A stretch of 64,000 nt of DNA from Pseudomonas sp. GM41(2012) (GCF_000282315.2 NZ_AKJN02000008.1:744001-808000), one strand, 5' to 3'. Counted from the first letter of the stretch, positions 24,723 through 33,705 are shown. Notes: a model not told the origin generated them from the sequence alone. Translations and numbers: made by a program.

Positions 24723-26807
24723 ATGAGTTATCAGGTTCTTGCACGTAAATGGCGTCCGCGCTCGTTCCGCGAAATGGTCGGCCAGACCCATGTGCTCAAG
24801 GCTCTGATCAATGCCTTGGACAGCCAGCGGCTGCACCACGCCTATCTGTTTACCGGTACCCGCGGGGTCGGCAAGACCACCATCGCGCGGATCATCGCCA
24901 AATGCCTGAACTGTGAAACAGGTATCACTTCAACGCCGTGCGGCGAGTGCTCGGTGTGCCGCGAGATCGATGAAGGCCGCTTTGTCGACCTGATCGAGAT
25001 CGACGCCGCGAGCCGGACCAAGGTCGAGGACACCCGCGAACTGCTCGACAACGTGCAGTACGCGCCGAGCCGCGGGCGCTTCAAGGTCTACCTGATCGAC
25101 GAAGTGCACATGCTCTCCAGCCATTCCTTCAATGCGCTGTTGAAAACCCTTGAAGAGCCGCCGCCCTACGTCAAGTTCATCCTGGCGACCACCGATCCGC
25201 AGAAACTTCCTGCAACGATTCTTTCGCGGTGCCTGCAGTTCTCTCTGAAAAACATGACGCCGGAGCGTGTGGTCGAGCATTTGACCCATGTGCTGGGTGT
25301 CGAGAACGTGCCGTTCGAAGACGACGCACTGTGGCTGCTGGGCCGTGCTGCCGACGGTTCGATGCGCGACGCCATGAGCCTGACCGACCAGGCGATTGCC
25401 TTCGGTGAAGGCAAAGTCATGGCTGCCGACGTACGGGCGATGCTCGGCACGCTCGATCACGGTCAGGTCTACGATGTCCTGCATGCTCTGATCGAAGGCG
25501 ACGCCAAGGCCTTGCTCGAAGCCGTCCGTCACTTGGCCGAACAAGGCCCGGACTGGAACGGCGTGCTCTCGGAAATTCTCAACGTGCTGCACCGTGTCGC
25601 CATCGCCCAGGCTTTGCCTGAAGGCGTCGACAACGGTCATGGCGACCGTGACCGGGTGCTGGCGCTGGCCCAGGCTTTGCCGGCCGAAGACGTGCAGTTC
25701 TATTACCAGATGGGCCTGATCGGTCGCCGCGACTTGCCGCTGGCGCCGGACCCGCGCGGTGGCTTCGAAATGGTCCTGTTGCGAATGCTCGCGTTCCGGC
25801 CGGCAGACACCACGGACGCGCCAAGGCAACCGCTAAAGACAGTGGGGATCAGCCAGGCCACAGTTGATTCCGCAAATTCAGTGGCTGCCGCGCCCGTTGT
25901 TGCGCCGGTAGTCGCTGCGGCAGTTGCACCCGTTGAGCCTGTGCCGGTTGCGACAGTGGTTGCTCCAGTACAAGCGCCCGAGCCTGAGCCGGTCGTGCCC
26001 GTCGTTGCGCCTGAGCCTGTCGTTGAAGCAGCAGCGGTCGAAGTCGTCGTCGATCTGCCTTGGAACGACCCGATAGAGCCCGAAGTCGTTCAGCAACCTG
26101 CTGTCGAGCCGGTGCTGGAAACTGCCAGCGAGCAACCCGAATTGGCGCCGATGCCATTACCGACGCCCGACAGCGTAGTGCCGGACGCGCCTGAGTGGGC
26201 CGCTGCGCCGATTCCGGAGCCGTCGGTAGCCGAAGTCGACGCCGCCACGCCGGGCATGGACCTGGACGACGAGCCGCCGCTGGACGAGGACTACATCGAG
26301 CCGGACATGGAGTCGGCTTACAGCTACCTCGACGAACTGGCCAGCGAACACACCGCTGAGCCAACGCCGGAAGCCGAACCTGAACCGGCCGCCATGCCGG
26401 CCACCGGTCTGGCGTTGCAATGGCTGGAGTTGTTCCCGAAACTGCCGATCTCCGGCATGACCGGCAGCATTGCCGCCAACTGCACGCTGATCGCCGTCGA
26501 GGGTGACAATTGGCTGATGCACCTGGACCCGGCCCACAGCGCGTTGTTTAACGCGACTCAACAGCGTCGCTTGAACGATGCGTTGAACCAGTTTCACGGG
26601 CGTACGCTGACCCTGCGCATGGAGCTGATCAAGCCCGAGCAGGAAACCCCGGCCCAGGCTGCGTCCCGTCGCCGTGCGAACCGTCAGCGCGAGGCCGAAG
26701 AGTCGATTCACGGTGATCCGTTCATCCAGCAAATGATGCAGCAGTTCGGTGCGGTGGTCCGTAACGATACTATTGAACCTGTCGAGACCCTGGTCACTCA
26801 GGGCTAA
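24723..26807 (+). CDS. dnaX: DNA polymerase III subunits tau/gamma
   Basis: A 694-residue clamp-loader ATPase. Visible are MSYQVLARKWRPRSF at the N-terminus, Walker A GTRGVGKTTIARI (about residues 44-56), a four-cysteine zinc site (CLNC...CGECSVC), DEVHMLS and the sensor region LSRCLQF. A Pro/Val/Ala/Glu-rich linker (about 385-545) is followed by the tau-specific C-terminal domain. The ATG at 24723 follows the conserved N-terminus; the frame to 24345 runs across the divergent gene. I did not see an A-AAA-AAG slippery site like that of E. coli, so whether a short gamma form is made is unclear. Confidence 0.97.
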   Translation: MSYQVLARKWRPRSFREMVGQTHVLKALINALDSQRLHHAYLFTGTRGVGKTTIARIIAKCLNCETGITSTPCGECSVCREIDEGRFVDLIEIDAASRTKVEDTRELLDNVQYAPSRGRFKVYLIDEVHMLSSHSFNALLKTLEEPPPYVKFILATTDPQKLPATILSRCLQFSLKNMTPERVVEHLTHVLGVENVPFEDDALWLLGRAADGSMRDAMSLTDQAIAFGEGKVMAADVRAMLGTLDHGQVYDVLHALIEGDAKALLEAVRHLAEQGPDWNGVLSEILNVLHRVAIAQALPEGVDNGHGDRDRVLALAQALPAEDVQFYYQMGLIGRRDLPLAPDPRGGFEMVLLRMLAFRPADTTDAPRQPLKTVGISQATVDSANSVAAAPVVAPVVAAAVAPVEPVPVATVVAPVQAPEPEPVVPVVAPEPVVEAAAVEVVVDLPWNDPIEPEVVQQPAVEPVLETASEQPELAPMPLPTPDSVVPDAPEWAAAPIPEPSVAEVDAATPGMDLDDEPPLDEDYIEPDMESAYSYLDELASEHTAEPTPEAEPEPAAMPATGLALQWLELFPKLPISGMTGSIAANCTLIAVEGDNWLMHLDPAHSALFNATQQRRLNDALNQFHGRTLTLRMELIKPEQETPAQAASRRRANRQREAEESIHGDPFIQQMMQQFGAVVRNDTIEPVETLVTQG

Positions 26808-26874
26808 TAACTGAAGGTGTTCGGCCGAAAGGGCCGGGCGCTGTATTTATCCAAGTACTTTTGAGGTGATTCCC

Positions 26875-27213
26875 ATGATGAAAGGTGGCATGGCCGGCCT
26901 GATGAAGCAGGCACAGCAGATGCAGGAAAAAATGGCCAAGATGCAGGAAGAACTGGCCAACGCCGAAGTCACCGGTAAAGCCGGTGGCGATATGGTCACC
27001 GTGGTGATGACCGGTCGTCACGACGTCAAGCGCGTGACCATCGATCCAAGCCTGGTCGAAGGCTTGAGCGAAGACGACAAAGAGATGCTGGAGGCTGTGT
27101 TCGCTGCCGCCGTCAACGATGCCGTGCGCAAGATCGAAGCCAACAGCCAGGACAAAATGTCCGGCATGACCGCTGGCATGCAACTGCCACCGGGTATGAA
27201 ACTGCCATTCTGA
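26875..27213 (+). CDS. ybaB: YbaB/EbfC family nucleoid-associated protein
   Basis: A 112-residue protein with the family signature MKGGMAGLMKQAQQMQEKMA at the N-terminus and a conserved core (VTVVMTGRHDVKRVTIDPSL). It binds DNA as a dimer. GAGGTGA at 26863 is a strong ribosome site and sets the start at ATG 26875 rather than the in-frame GTG at 26866. Position between dnaX and recR is the usual bacterial arrangement. An intrinsic terminator follows. Confidence 0.94.
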   Translation: MMKGGMAGLMKQAQQMQEKMAKMQEELANAEVTGKAGGDMVTVVMTGRHDVKRVTIDPSLVEGLSEDDKEMLEAVFAAAVNDAVRKIEANSQDKMSGMTAGMQLPPGMKLPF

Positions 27214-27243
27214 TTCGCCAAAGCGCTTCGGATGGGTTACAAA

Positions 27244-27277
27244 AAAATGCCAGGCATCGCGCCTGGCATTTTTGTTT
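27244..27277 (+). terminator. Intrinsic terminator after ybaB
   Basis: AAATGCCAGGC and GCCTGGCATTT form a stem with loop ATCGC, followed by TTTGTTT. Confidence 0.85.
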
Positions 27278-27311
27278 CTGTCTGTTGAAGATTTAGCGCC
27301 TATCAGGCCGC

Positions 27312-27377
27312 TTTCGCGAGCAGGCTCGCTCCCACAGGTGACCGCGTTCCAATGTGGGAGCGAGCCTGCTCGCGAAG
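27312..27377. repeat. REP pair, GAGCGAGCCTGCTCGCGA type
   Basis: TTCGCGAGCAGGCTCGCTCC and its inverted copy flank a spacer of about 16 bases. Together with the terminator at 27244 it accounts for most of the gap before the oxidoreductase gene. Confidence 0.88.
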
Positions 27378-27475
27378 AAGTCGACTCGGTCCTGTTGAAG
27401 AAACATCGAACGCGCTACCCCCATCAAGGTCTGCTCCCTATACCGCCAAATTCATCGATCAAAGGAGAAGCTCAC

Positions 27476-28510
27476 ATGCCACAAGCATTGACCCTCAACC
27501 AACGTATCGTCCTGGCGTCCCGCCCGGTAGGCGCGCCGACGCCGGAGAATTTCCGCCTGGAGCGCGTTGCGCTGCCGGACCTGGCCGACGGTCAGGTGCT
27601 GCTCAAGACCCTTTACCTGTCACTCGATCCCTACATGCGCGGACGCATGAGCGACGCGCCGTCCTACGCCGCACCGGTTGAGATCGGCGAGGTGATGACC
27701 GGTGGCGCTGTCAGCCGGGTCGAGCGCTCGCTGAATCCGAAGTTTCAGGAAGGTGATCTGGTGGTCGGTTCTACCGGTTGGCAGAGCCACAGCCTCAGCG
27801 ACGGTCGCAACATTATTCCGATGCCGTCCGGGCTGCCGAGCCCGTCAATGGCGCTGGGCGTGTTGGGCATGCCCGGCATGACCGCGTATATGGGCCTGAT
27901 GGACATCGGCCAGCCCAAGGCCGGCGAAACCCTGGTGGTGGCGGCTGCATCCGGCGCTGTGGGTTCGGTGGTCGGCCAGGTGGCGAAGATCAAGGGCTTG
28001 CGCGTGGTCGGCGTGGCCGGTGGCGCGGACAAGTGCCGTTATGTGGTCGAGGAGTTGGGTTTTGATGCCTGCATCGATCACAAGAGCCCGAACTTCGCCG
28101 ATGAATTGGCCAAGGCGTGCTCCGAGGGCATCGACATCTATTACGAAAACGTCGGCGGCAAGGTGTTCGATGCCGTGCTGCCGTTGCTTAATCCCAAGGC
28201 GCGAATTCCACTCTGCGGTCTGATCGCGTCCTACAACACTCACGAAGCACCGAGCGGCCCGGATCGACTGCCGCAATTGCAGCGCACGCTGCTGACCAAG
28301 CGCGTGCGAATCCAGGGCTTCATCGTGTTCGACGACTACGGTGATCGTCAGCCGGAATTCGTCAGCGCCATGGCGCCGTGGGTGCGCGACGGCAAGGTGA
28401 AGTTCCGCGAAGACGTGGTCGATGGCCTAGAGCAGGCGCCTGAGGCGTTCATCGGTCTGCTGGAAGGACGCAACTTCGGCAAACTGGTTGTGCAGGTCGC
28501 CCAGGACTGA
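27476..28510 (+). CDS. NADPH-dependent medium-chain oxidoreductase (CurA/YncB-like)
   Basis: A 344-residue zinc-free medium-chain dehydrogenase/reductase of the leukotriene B4 12-hydroxydehydrogenase type. Conserved features are LYLSLDPYMRGRMSD (about residues 45-60), GMPGMTAYMGL, and the NADPH-binding ASGAVGSVVGQVAKI. Such enzymes reduce activated double bonds, for example of curcumin or other enones. AAAGGAG lies nine bases before ATG 27476; the frame to 27272 crosses the REP. Substrate not determined by sequence. Confidence 0.87.
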   Translation: MPQALTLNQRIVLASRPVGAPTPENFRLERVALPDLADGQVLLKTLYLSLDPYMRGRMSDAPSYAAPVEIGEVMTGGAVSRVERSLNPKFQEGDLVVGSTGWQSHSLSDGRNIIPMPSGLPSPSMALGVLGMPGMTAYMGLMDIGQPKAGETLVVAAASGAVGSVVGQVAKIKGLRVVGVAGGADKCRYVVEELGFDACIDHKSPNFADELAKACSEGIDIYYENVGGKVFDAVLPLLNPKARIPLCGLIASYNTHEAPSGPDRLPQLQRTLLTKRVRIQGFIVFDDYGDRQPEFVSAMAPWVRDGKVKFREDVVDGLEQAPEAFIGLLEGRNFGKLVVQVAQD

Positions 28511-28523
28511 GTAATTGACGCTA

Positions 28524-28562
28524 AACAGAGGCGCGGGTATAAACCGCGTCTCGTTGTTTTGT
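28524..28562 (+). terminator. Probable terminator between the oxidoreductase gene and recR
   Basis: GAGGCGCGG and CCGCGTCTC form a nearly perfect stem around GTATAAA, followed by GTTGTTTTGT. Confidence 0.55.
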
Positions 28563-28575
28563 CGGACTTTTCCCC

Positions 28576-29178
28576 ATGAGCTTCAGCCCTTTGATTCGCC
28601 AACTGATCGACGCCCTGCGAATTTTGCCAGGTGTGGGTCAGAAAACTGCCCAACGCATGGCGTTGCAGCTGCTCGAGCGTGATCGCAGCGGCGGCTCGCG
28701 ATTGGCCCTGGCACTGAGCCAGGCCATGGAAGGGGTGGGTCACTGCCGGTTGTGCCGCACGCTGACCGAAGACGACCTCTGCCCGCAATGCGCCGATACC
28801 CGTCGCGACGACACCTTGCTCTGCGTCGTGGAAGGGCCGATGGACGTTTACGCGGTGGAGCAGACCGGTTTTCGTGGGCGCTACTTTGTACTCAAGGGCC
28901 ATCTGTCGCCACTCGACGGACTGGGGCCGGAAGCCATCGGTATTCCGCAACTGCTGGCGCGGATCGAAGAGGCGGGTACGTTCACTGAAGTCATTCTGGC
29001 GACCAACCCGACCGTGGAAGGTGAGGCGACAGCGCATTACATTGCCCAATTGCTCAACAACAAAGGCCTGATCGCCTCGCGCATCGCCCATGGCGTGCCG
29101 TTGGGTGGCGAGCTGGAATTGGTGGATGGCGGGACGTTGGCGCATTCGTTTGCCGGGCGTAAGCCGATCGTTTTGTAA
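28576..29178 (+). CDS. recR: Recombination mediator protein RecR
   Basis: A 200-residue protein of the RecFOR pathway, which loads RecA at gaps. It has the N-terminal helix-hairpin-helix (LPGVGQKTAQRMALQLL), a four-cysteine zinc motif (CRLCRTLTEDDLCPQC, about residues 57-72), and a Toprim domain (CVVEGPMDVYAVE; GHLSPLDGLGPEAIGI). Full length. The order dnaX-ybaB-recR is conserved, although here an oxidoreductase gene separates ybaB from recR. Confidence 0.97.
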   Translation: MSFSPLIRQLIDALRILPGVGQKTAQRMALQLLERDRSGGSRLALALSQAMEGVGHCRLCRTLTEDDLCPQCADTRRDDTLLCVVEGPMDVYAVEQTGFRGRYFVLKGHLSPLDGLGPEAIGIPQLLARIEEAGTFTEVILATNPTVEGEATAHYIAQLLNNKGLIASRIAHGVPLGGELELVDGGTLAHSFAGRKPIVL

Positions 29179-29199
29179 TTTGTGGCGTCTGCACTGACG

Positions 29200-29274
29200 C
29201 CATCGCGGGCAAGCCTTGCTCCTACAAAAACAGAAGCACCGCATCACCTGTAGGAGCAAGGCTTGCCCGCGATG
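29200..29274. repeat. REP pair, GAGCAAGGCTTGCCCGCGAT type
   Basis: CATCGCGGGCAAGCCTTGCT and its inverted copy flank a spacer of about 20 bases downstream of recR. Confidence 0.88.
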
Positions 29275-29365
29275 CAGGCGACGCGGTCCATCTTATTCAC
29301 ACAATCTTGTTGAAAACCAAGCAAGCGCTCGGTTAACTTCGCTGAACCTTCAGTGGAGCTCGCCG

Positions 29366-30514
29366 ATGCCTGCCTTTCAGGATTACTTCGACCCCAGCCA
29401 CCAATTGGTCCGCGACAGCGTCAGACGTTTCGTCGAGCGCGAGATCTTGCCGGACATCGACCAGTGGGAAGAAGCCGAAAGCTTTCCCCGCGAGCTCTAC
29501 CTCAAGGCCGGGGCGGCGGGGATTCTGGGGATCGGTTACCCCGAAGCCCTGGGTGGCAGCCACGAAGGTGATCTGTTCGCCAAGGTCGCCGCCAGCGAAG
29601 AGCTGATGCGTTGTGGCTCCGGCGGCTTGGTGGCGGGGCTAGGCTCGCTGGACATCGGCCTGCCGCCGATCCTCAAGTGGGCCAGGCCCGAAGTCCGCGA
29701 TCGCGTTGTGCCGCAGGTGCTTGCCGGCGAGAAGATCAGCGCCCTGGCCGTGACCGAGCCCAGTGGTGGCTCCGACGTCGCCAACCTGCAAACCCGCGCC
29801 GTGCGTGACGGCGAGTTCTACTGGGTCAGCGGCAGCAAAACCTTTATCACCAGCGGCGTCCGCGCGGATTTCTACACCGTGGCGGTGCGCACCGGTGCGC
29901 CGGGTTTCGGTGGCATCAGCCTGCTGTTGATCGAGAAGGGCACGCCCGGTTTCACCGTTGGCCGTCATTTGAAGAAAATGGGTTGGTGGGCGTCGGACAC
30001 TGCCGAACTGTTCTTCGACGATTGCCGGGTGCCGGTTGGAAATCTGATTGGCGCCGAGAACATGGGCTTCGCCTGCATCATGGGCAACTTCCAGAGCGAA
30101 CGCCTGGCGCTGGCGCTAATGGCCAACATGACCGCGCAACTGGCGCTGGAAGAAAGTCTGAAATGGGCTCGCCAGCGCGAAGCGTTCGGTAAACCCATCG
30201 GCAAGTTTCAGGTGCTCAAGCATCGCCTCGCCGAAATGGCCACGGCACTGGAGGTGTCGCGGGAATTCACCTACCGCCAGGCGGCGAAAATGGCGGCGGG
30301 GCAGAGTGTGATCAAGGAGATTTCCATGGCCAAGAATTTTGCGACTGACACGGCTGACCGGATTACGACGGATGCGGTGCAGATTTTGGGTGGCCTCGGC
30401 TATATGCGCGAGAGCCTGGTGGAGCGGCTGTATCGCGATAACCGGATTCTGTCGATCGGCGGGGGGACGCGGGAAGTGATGAACGAGATCATCAGTAAGC
30501 AGATGGGGCTTTAA
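29366..30514 (+). CDS. Acyl-CoA dehydrogenase family protein
   Basis: A 382-residue flavoenzyme expected to oxidise acyl-CoA to enoyl-CoA using FAD. Visible motifs are VTEPSGGSDVANLQT (flavin site, about residues 130-145) and YRDNRILSIGGGTREVM near the C-terminus. The classical C-terminal catalytic Glu position is glycine, and a Glu in NFQSERLALAL (about residue 245) matches the alternative base seen in isovaleryl-CoA dehydrogenase. The start MPAFQDYFDPSHQL at 29366 follows GTGGAGCTCGCCG. No other fatty-acid gene is adjacent; chain specificity unknown. Confidence 0.9.
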   Translation: MPAFQDYFDPSHQLVRDSVRRFVEREILPDIDQWEEAESFPRELYLKAGAAGILGIGYPEALGGSHEGDLFAKVAASEELMRCGSGGLVAGLGSLDIGLPPILKWARPEVRDRVVPQVLAGEKISALAVTEPSGGSDVANLQTRAVRDGEFYWVSGSKTFITSGVRADFYTVAVRTGAPGFGGISLLLIEKGTPGFTVGRHLKKMGWWASDTAELFFDDCRVPVGNLIGAENMGFACIMGNFQSERLALALMANMTAQLALEESLKWARQREAFGKPIGKFQVLKHRLAEMATALEVSREFTYRQAAKMAAGQSVIKEISMAKNFATDTADRITTDAVQILGGLGYMRESLVERLYRDNRILSIGGGTREVMNEIISKQMGL

Positions 30515-30527
30515 TCGGTGGTGTAGC

Positions 30528-30640
30528 GGCTGACGCTATCGCGAGCAGGCTCGCTCCCACAGGGGATCTCCTGTGTACACAAACTCTGTGAACGACATAG
30601 ATCAAATGTGGGAGTGAGCCTGCTCGCGATGGCGTCAGCC
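30528..30640. repeat. REP pair, GAGCGAGCCTGCTCGCGA type
   Basis: GGCTGACGCTATCGCGAGCA and its inverted copy (TGCTCGCGATGGCGTCAGCC) flank a spacer of about 45 bases. It lies between two convergent genes and has the longest spacer of the set. Confidence 0.85.
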
Positions 30641-30650
30641 CAGACGCCGC

Positions 30651-31199
30651 CTATTTATCAGACAACGCAAACTGCGTCAGGCAAAACGTCGGAATCCCCA
30701 TATCTTCCAGGCGCTGTGACCCGCCCAACTCTGGCAAATCAATGATCGCCGCCGCCTCATGAACCCGCGCGCCCATGCGTCGAACCAGGTTCGCCGCGGC
30801 AATCAGCGTCCCGCCCGTGGCGATCAGGTCATCGAACATCACCACCGAATCGCCCTCGCACAGGCTGTCGGCGTGGACTTCGAGGAAGGCTTCGCCGTAT
30901 TCGGTCGCATAACCCTCGGCCAGTACGTCGGCCGGCAGTTTGCCTTGCTTGCGGAACAGCACCAGTGGCTTGTTCAGCTGATAGGCCAGGACCGAACCGA
31001 TCAGAAAACCACGCGCGTCCATCGCACCGATGTGGGTGAAGTCGGCCTCGACATAACGATGGGCGAAGCTGTCCATCACCAGGCGCAAGGCCGTGGGCGA
31101 CTGGAACAGCGGGGTAATGTCGCGAAAGATCACGCCTGGCTTGGGAAAGTCGATCACAGGGCGGATGAGGGATTTGATGTCGAAGGAGTCGAAGACCAT
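30651..31199 (-). CDS. apt: Adenine phosphoribosyltransferase
   Basis: A 182-residue purine-salvage enzyme that makes AMP from adenine and PRPP. The PRPP-binding motif is VVMFDDLIATGGTLIAAANL; the N-terminal region PVIDFPKPGVIFRDITPLF and the loop FRKQGKLPADV are typical. It lies downstream of anr in the same direction, with a hairpin between them. Full length, no anomalies. Confidence 0.96.
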   Translation of the reverse strand: MVFDSFDIKSLIRPVIDFPKPGVIFRDITPLFQSPTALRLVMDSFAHRYVEADFTHIGAMDARGFLIGSVLAYQLNKPLVLFRKQGKLPADVLAEGYATEYGEAFLEVHADSLCEGDSVVMFDDLIATGGTLIAAANLVRRMGARVHEAAAIIDLPELGGSQRLEDMGIPTFCLTQFALSDK

Positions 31200-31240
31200 C
31201 GTCGAGGTGTCCTGGCAGGCTGCAAACGACGGAGTATAAC

Positions 31241-31268
31241 GGCGGCTGAACCGTTTCGCTCAGCCGCC
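31241..31268 (-). terminator. Stem-loop between anr and apt
   Basis: GGCGGCTGA and TCAGCCGCC form a nine-base stem with a 10-base loop just downstream of the anr stop. There is no long T run, so it may be an attenuating or RNA-stabilising hairpin rather than a strong terminator. Confidence 0.45.
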
Positions 31269-31278
31269 ATCGCCGAAA

Positions 31279-32013
31279 TCAGCCGTCTAGCGAGCCGCCG
31301 GCCAGGGCGCAGAGCTGGATCGGGTCGAGGATGTGGATTTCCTTGCCTTCAGCCGCAATCAATTCGTTTTGCTGGAAACGCGTGAACACCCGGGACACGG
31401 TTTCCACCGCCAGGCCCAGGTAATTGCCGATTTCGTTGCGCGACATGCTCAGGCGGAACTGGTTGGCCGAGAAACCCCGGGCGCGGAAACGGGCCGACAG
31501 GTTGACCAGGAACGTGGCGATGCGCTCGTCGGCGGTTTTCTTCGACAGCAGCAACATCATTTGCTGATCGTCGCGAATCTCGCGGCTCATCACGCGCATC
31601 AACTGACGGCGCAGTTGCGGCAGTTGCAGCGCCAGTTCGTCGAGGCGTTCGAAAGGGATTTCACACACCGATGTGGTTTCCATGGCTTGCGCCGAGACCG
31701 GGTGTTTTTCGGTGTCCATGCCCGACAGACCGACTAGTTCGCTGGGCAGGTGGAAACCGGTGAGTTGTTCTTCGCCGCCATCGCTCAGACTGAAGGTCTT
31801 CAGGGCGCCAGAGCGTACTGCATAAACGGAATCGAAGGTGTCGCCCTGGCGGAACAGGAACTCGCCCTTTTTCAGCGGGCGGCCACGTTTAACGATTTCG
31901 TCCAGCGCTTCCATGTCTTCCAGATTCAAAGAAAGTGGCAAGCAGAGGGGAGCCAGGCTGCAATCCTTGCAATGGGCCTGACTATGAGCGCGCAGCTTTA
32001 CTGGCTCGGACAT
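31279..32013 (-). CDS. anr: Oxygen-sensing regulator ANR (FNR/CRP family)
   Basis: A 244-residue transcription factor. Four cysteines expected to bind an oxygen-labile 4Fe-4S cluster are present: C15, C18, C24 (HCKDCSLAPLCL) and C117 (TTSVCEIPF). A cyclic-nucleotide-fold domain and dimer helix follow, and the DNA-reading helix contains GLAVETVSRVFTRFQ (about residues 195-210), the E-SR signature that reads TTGAT half-sites. It is the master switch for low-oxygen genes; candidate binding sites occur upstream of hemN (33593), ccoG (39347) and the distal ccoN (47815) in this window. Confidence 0.97.
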   Translation of the reverse strand: MSEPVKLRAHSQAHCKDCSLAPLCLPLSLNLEDMEALDEIVKRGRPLKKGEFLFRQGDTFDSVYAVRSGALKTFSLSDGGEEQLTGFHLPSELVGLSGMDTEKHPVSAQAMETTSVCEIPFERLDELALQLPQLRRQLMRVMSREIRDDQQMMLLLSKKTADERIATFLVNLSARFRARGFSANQFRLSMSRNEIGNYLGLAVETVSRVFTRFQQNELIAAEGKEIHILDPIQLCALAGGSLDG

Positions 32014-32142
32014 TTCTTAAATCCTTGTGGGAAAACACACATAAGCCGTAAGGGTAACCCACGGGAGGACATTCAGGCACGCGGCGATTTTGTCGCAGGG
32101 TCGTAAAGTCAGTGTTTCGTAGACCGGCCAGTGAGGTGATGG

Positions 32143-33528
32143 CTAGATCACCCGTGAAAACCGCTGGCGATTGTGCTGTTCCAGGTACGCGTCGAACACC
32201 ATGCACACCGAGCGCACCAGCAATCGTCCGGCGGGCAATACGGTGATCCGTTCGTTATCCAGTTCGATCAGGCCGTCTTCAGCCATTCCCTGCAACTGCG
32301 GCCAGAGTTCGCCGAAGTAACCCTGAAAGTCGATGTTGAAGGCGTGTTCGATCTCGGAGAACTCCAGGCTGAAGGTGCAGATCAGTTGCTGGATGACCGC
32401 TCGTCGCAGGCGGTCATCGGCGTTGCACAGCAGGCCCCGGCTGGTAGCCAGCTGCGAGCTGGCCAGCGTGTTCTGGTACTGATTCAAGTCGCTGTTGTTC
32501 TGGCAATACAGGTCGCCGATCTGGCTGATGGCGGACACGCCCAGGCCAATCAGGTCGCAATGACCGTGGGTGGTGTAGCCCTGGAAGTTGCGTTGCAGGG
32601 TTGATTCTTCTTGAGCAATTGCCAGTTCATCGTCGGGCAGCGCGAAGTGGTCCATGCCGATATAGCGATAACCGGCCTTGGTCAGTTGCTCGATGGTGCC
32701 CTGGAGCATTTCCAGTTTTTGCGCCGGTGTCGGCAGTTCGTCGCTGTTGATTCGCCGTTGCGGCATGAAGCGTTCCGGCAGGTGCGCGTAGTTGAACACC
32801 GAAAGGCGGTCCGGTTGCAGGTTGATCACTTCATCAACCGTGCGGGCGAAATTCTCGGGTGTCTGCCTTGGCAAACCATAGATCAGGTCAATGTTGATCG
32901 AGCGAAACTGCAGCGTGCGGGCAGCGTCGATCACCGCGCGGGTTTCTTCCAGGCTTTGCAGGCGATTAACTGCCCGTTGCACTGCCGGATCGAGGTCTTG
33001 CAGGCCGATACTGACCCGGTTGAAACCCAGTTCACGGAGCAGGCCCATGGTCGACCAGTCGGCTTCGCGAGGGTCGATTTCGATGCCGTAGTCGCCGGAA
33101 TCGTCGTCCAGCAAGTTGAAGCTTTTGCGCAACTGGGCCATCAACTGGCGCAGTTCATCGTGACTGAGAAAGGTCGGGGTGCCGCCGCCGAAATGCAGTT
33201 GATCGACTTTCTGCGCGGGGTCGAGGTGGCAGGCGATCAGCTGGATTTCCTGCTCAAGGCGCTGCAAATAGGGCTGGGCCCGACCGCGGTCCTTGGTGAT
33301 GACTTTATTGCAGGCGCAGTAGTAGCAAATGTTCGCGCAGAATGGCACGTGCACATACAGCGATAACGGGCGCAGGGCTTTACGGCTGTCGCGCAGGGCG
33401 TGGAACAGGTCGAACGTGCCGACCTGACCGTCGAATTGCACCGCGGTCGGGTAGGAGGTGTAGCGCGGTCCCGCCAGGTCGTAACGGCGGATCAGATCGG
33501 TGTCCCAACGAATGGCGTCGAGCATCAT
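32143..33528 (-). CDS. hemN: Oxygen-independent coproporphyrinogen III oxidase
   Basis: A 461-residue radical SAM enzyme that decarboxylates coproporphyrinogen III for haem synthesis without oxygen. The 4Fe-4S motif CxxxCxxC is C64-ANI-C68-YY-C71, followed by C73 as in true HemN. LHFGGGTPTFL and GLPRQTPENF are also typical. GGGGGA lies eight bases before ATG 33528. A near-consensus ANR box with correctly spaced -10 lies upstream, so anaerobic induction by the neighbouring anr product is likely. It supplies haem needed for the cbb3 oxidases encoded nearby. Confidence 0.97.
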   Translation of the reverse strand: MMLDAIRWDTDLIRRYDLAGPRYTSYPTAVQFDGQVGTFDLFHALRDSRKALRPLSLYVHVPFCANICYYCACNKVITKDRGRAQPYLQRLEQEIQLIACHLDPAQKVDQLHFGGGTPTFLSHDELRQLMAQLRKSFNLLDDDSGDYGIEIDPREADWSTMGLLRELGFNRVSIGLQDLDPAVQRAVNRLQSLEETRAVIDAARTLQFRSINIDLIYGLPRQTPENFARTVDEVINLQPDRLSVFNYAHLPERFMPQRRINSDELPTPAQKLEMLQGTIEQLTKAGYRYIGMDHFALPDDELAIAQEESTLQRNFQGYTTHGHCDLIGLGVSAISQIGDLYCQNNSDLNQYQNTLASSQLATSRGLLCNADDRLRRAVIQQLICTFSLEFSEIEHAFNIDFQGYFGELWPQLQGMAEDGLIELDNERITVLPAGRLLVRSVCMVFDAYLEQHNRQRFSRVI

Positions 33529-33564
33529 GCGGGCATTCCCCCGGATAGGCTGGCAGTGTCAGCG

Positions 33565-33606
33565 AGTCTAGGGGGAGGCGCGGTGGGGCATCTTGATTTG
33601 CGTCAA
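33565..33606 (-). promoter_or_regulatory. ANR-dependent promoter of hemN
   Basis: On the minus strand TTGAC-GCAA-ATCAA (33606-33593) matches the ANR/FNR box TTGAT-N4-ATCAA with one mismatch. TAGACT (33570-33565) lies 22 bases further on, placing the box centre at about -41.5, the class II activator position. Start codon is about 37 bases beyond the -10. Confidence 0.75.
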
Positions 33607-33614
33607 CGGCATTA

Positions 33615-33700
33615 AGATCAAAAGATCGCAGCCTTCGGCAGCTCCTACAGGTGCACGCGATCTCATGTAGGAGCTGCCGAAGGCTGCGATCTTTTGATCT
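33615..33700. repeat. REP pair, GCAGCCTTCGGCAGCTCCTA type
   Basis: AGATCAAAAGATCGCAGCCT and its inverted copy flank a spacer of about 16 bases. The loop variant is CTTCGGCAG. Confidence 0.88.
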
Positions 33701-33705
33701 TTGCT

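Noticed and set aside
24723..26807. Search for a programmed frameshift site in dnaX
   Set aside because: No A-AAA-AAG heptamer with a following hairpin was seen at the start of the linker, so no shortened product is claimed.
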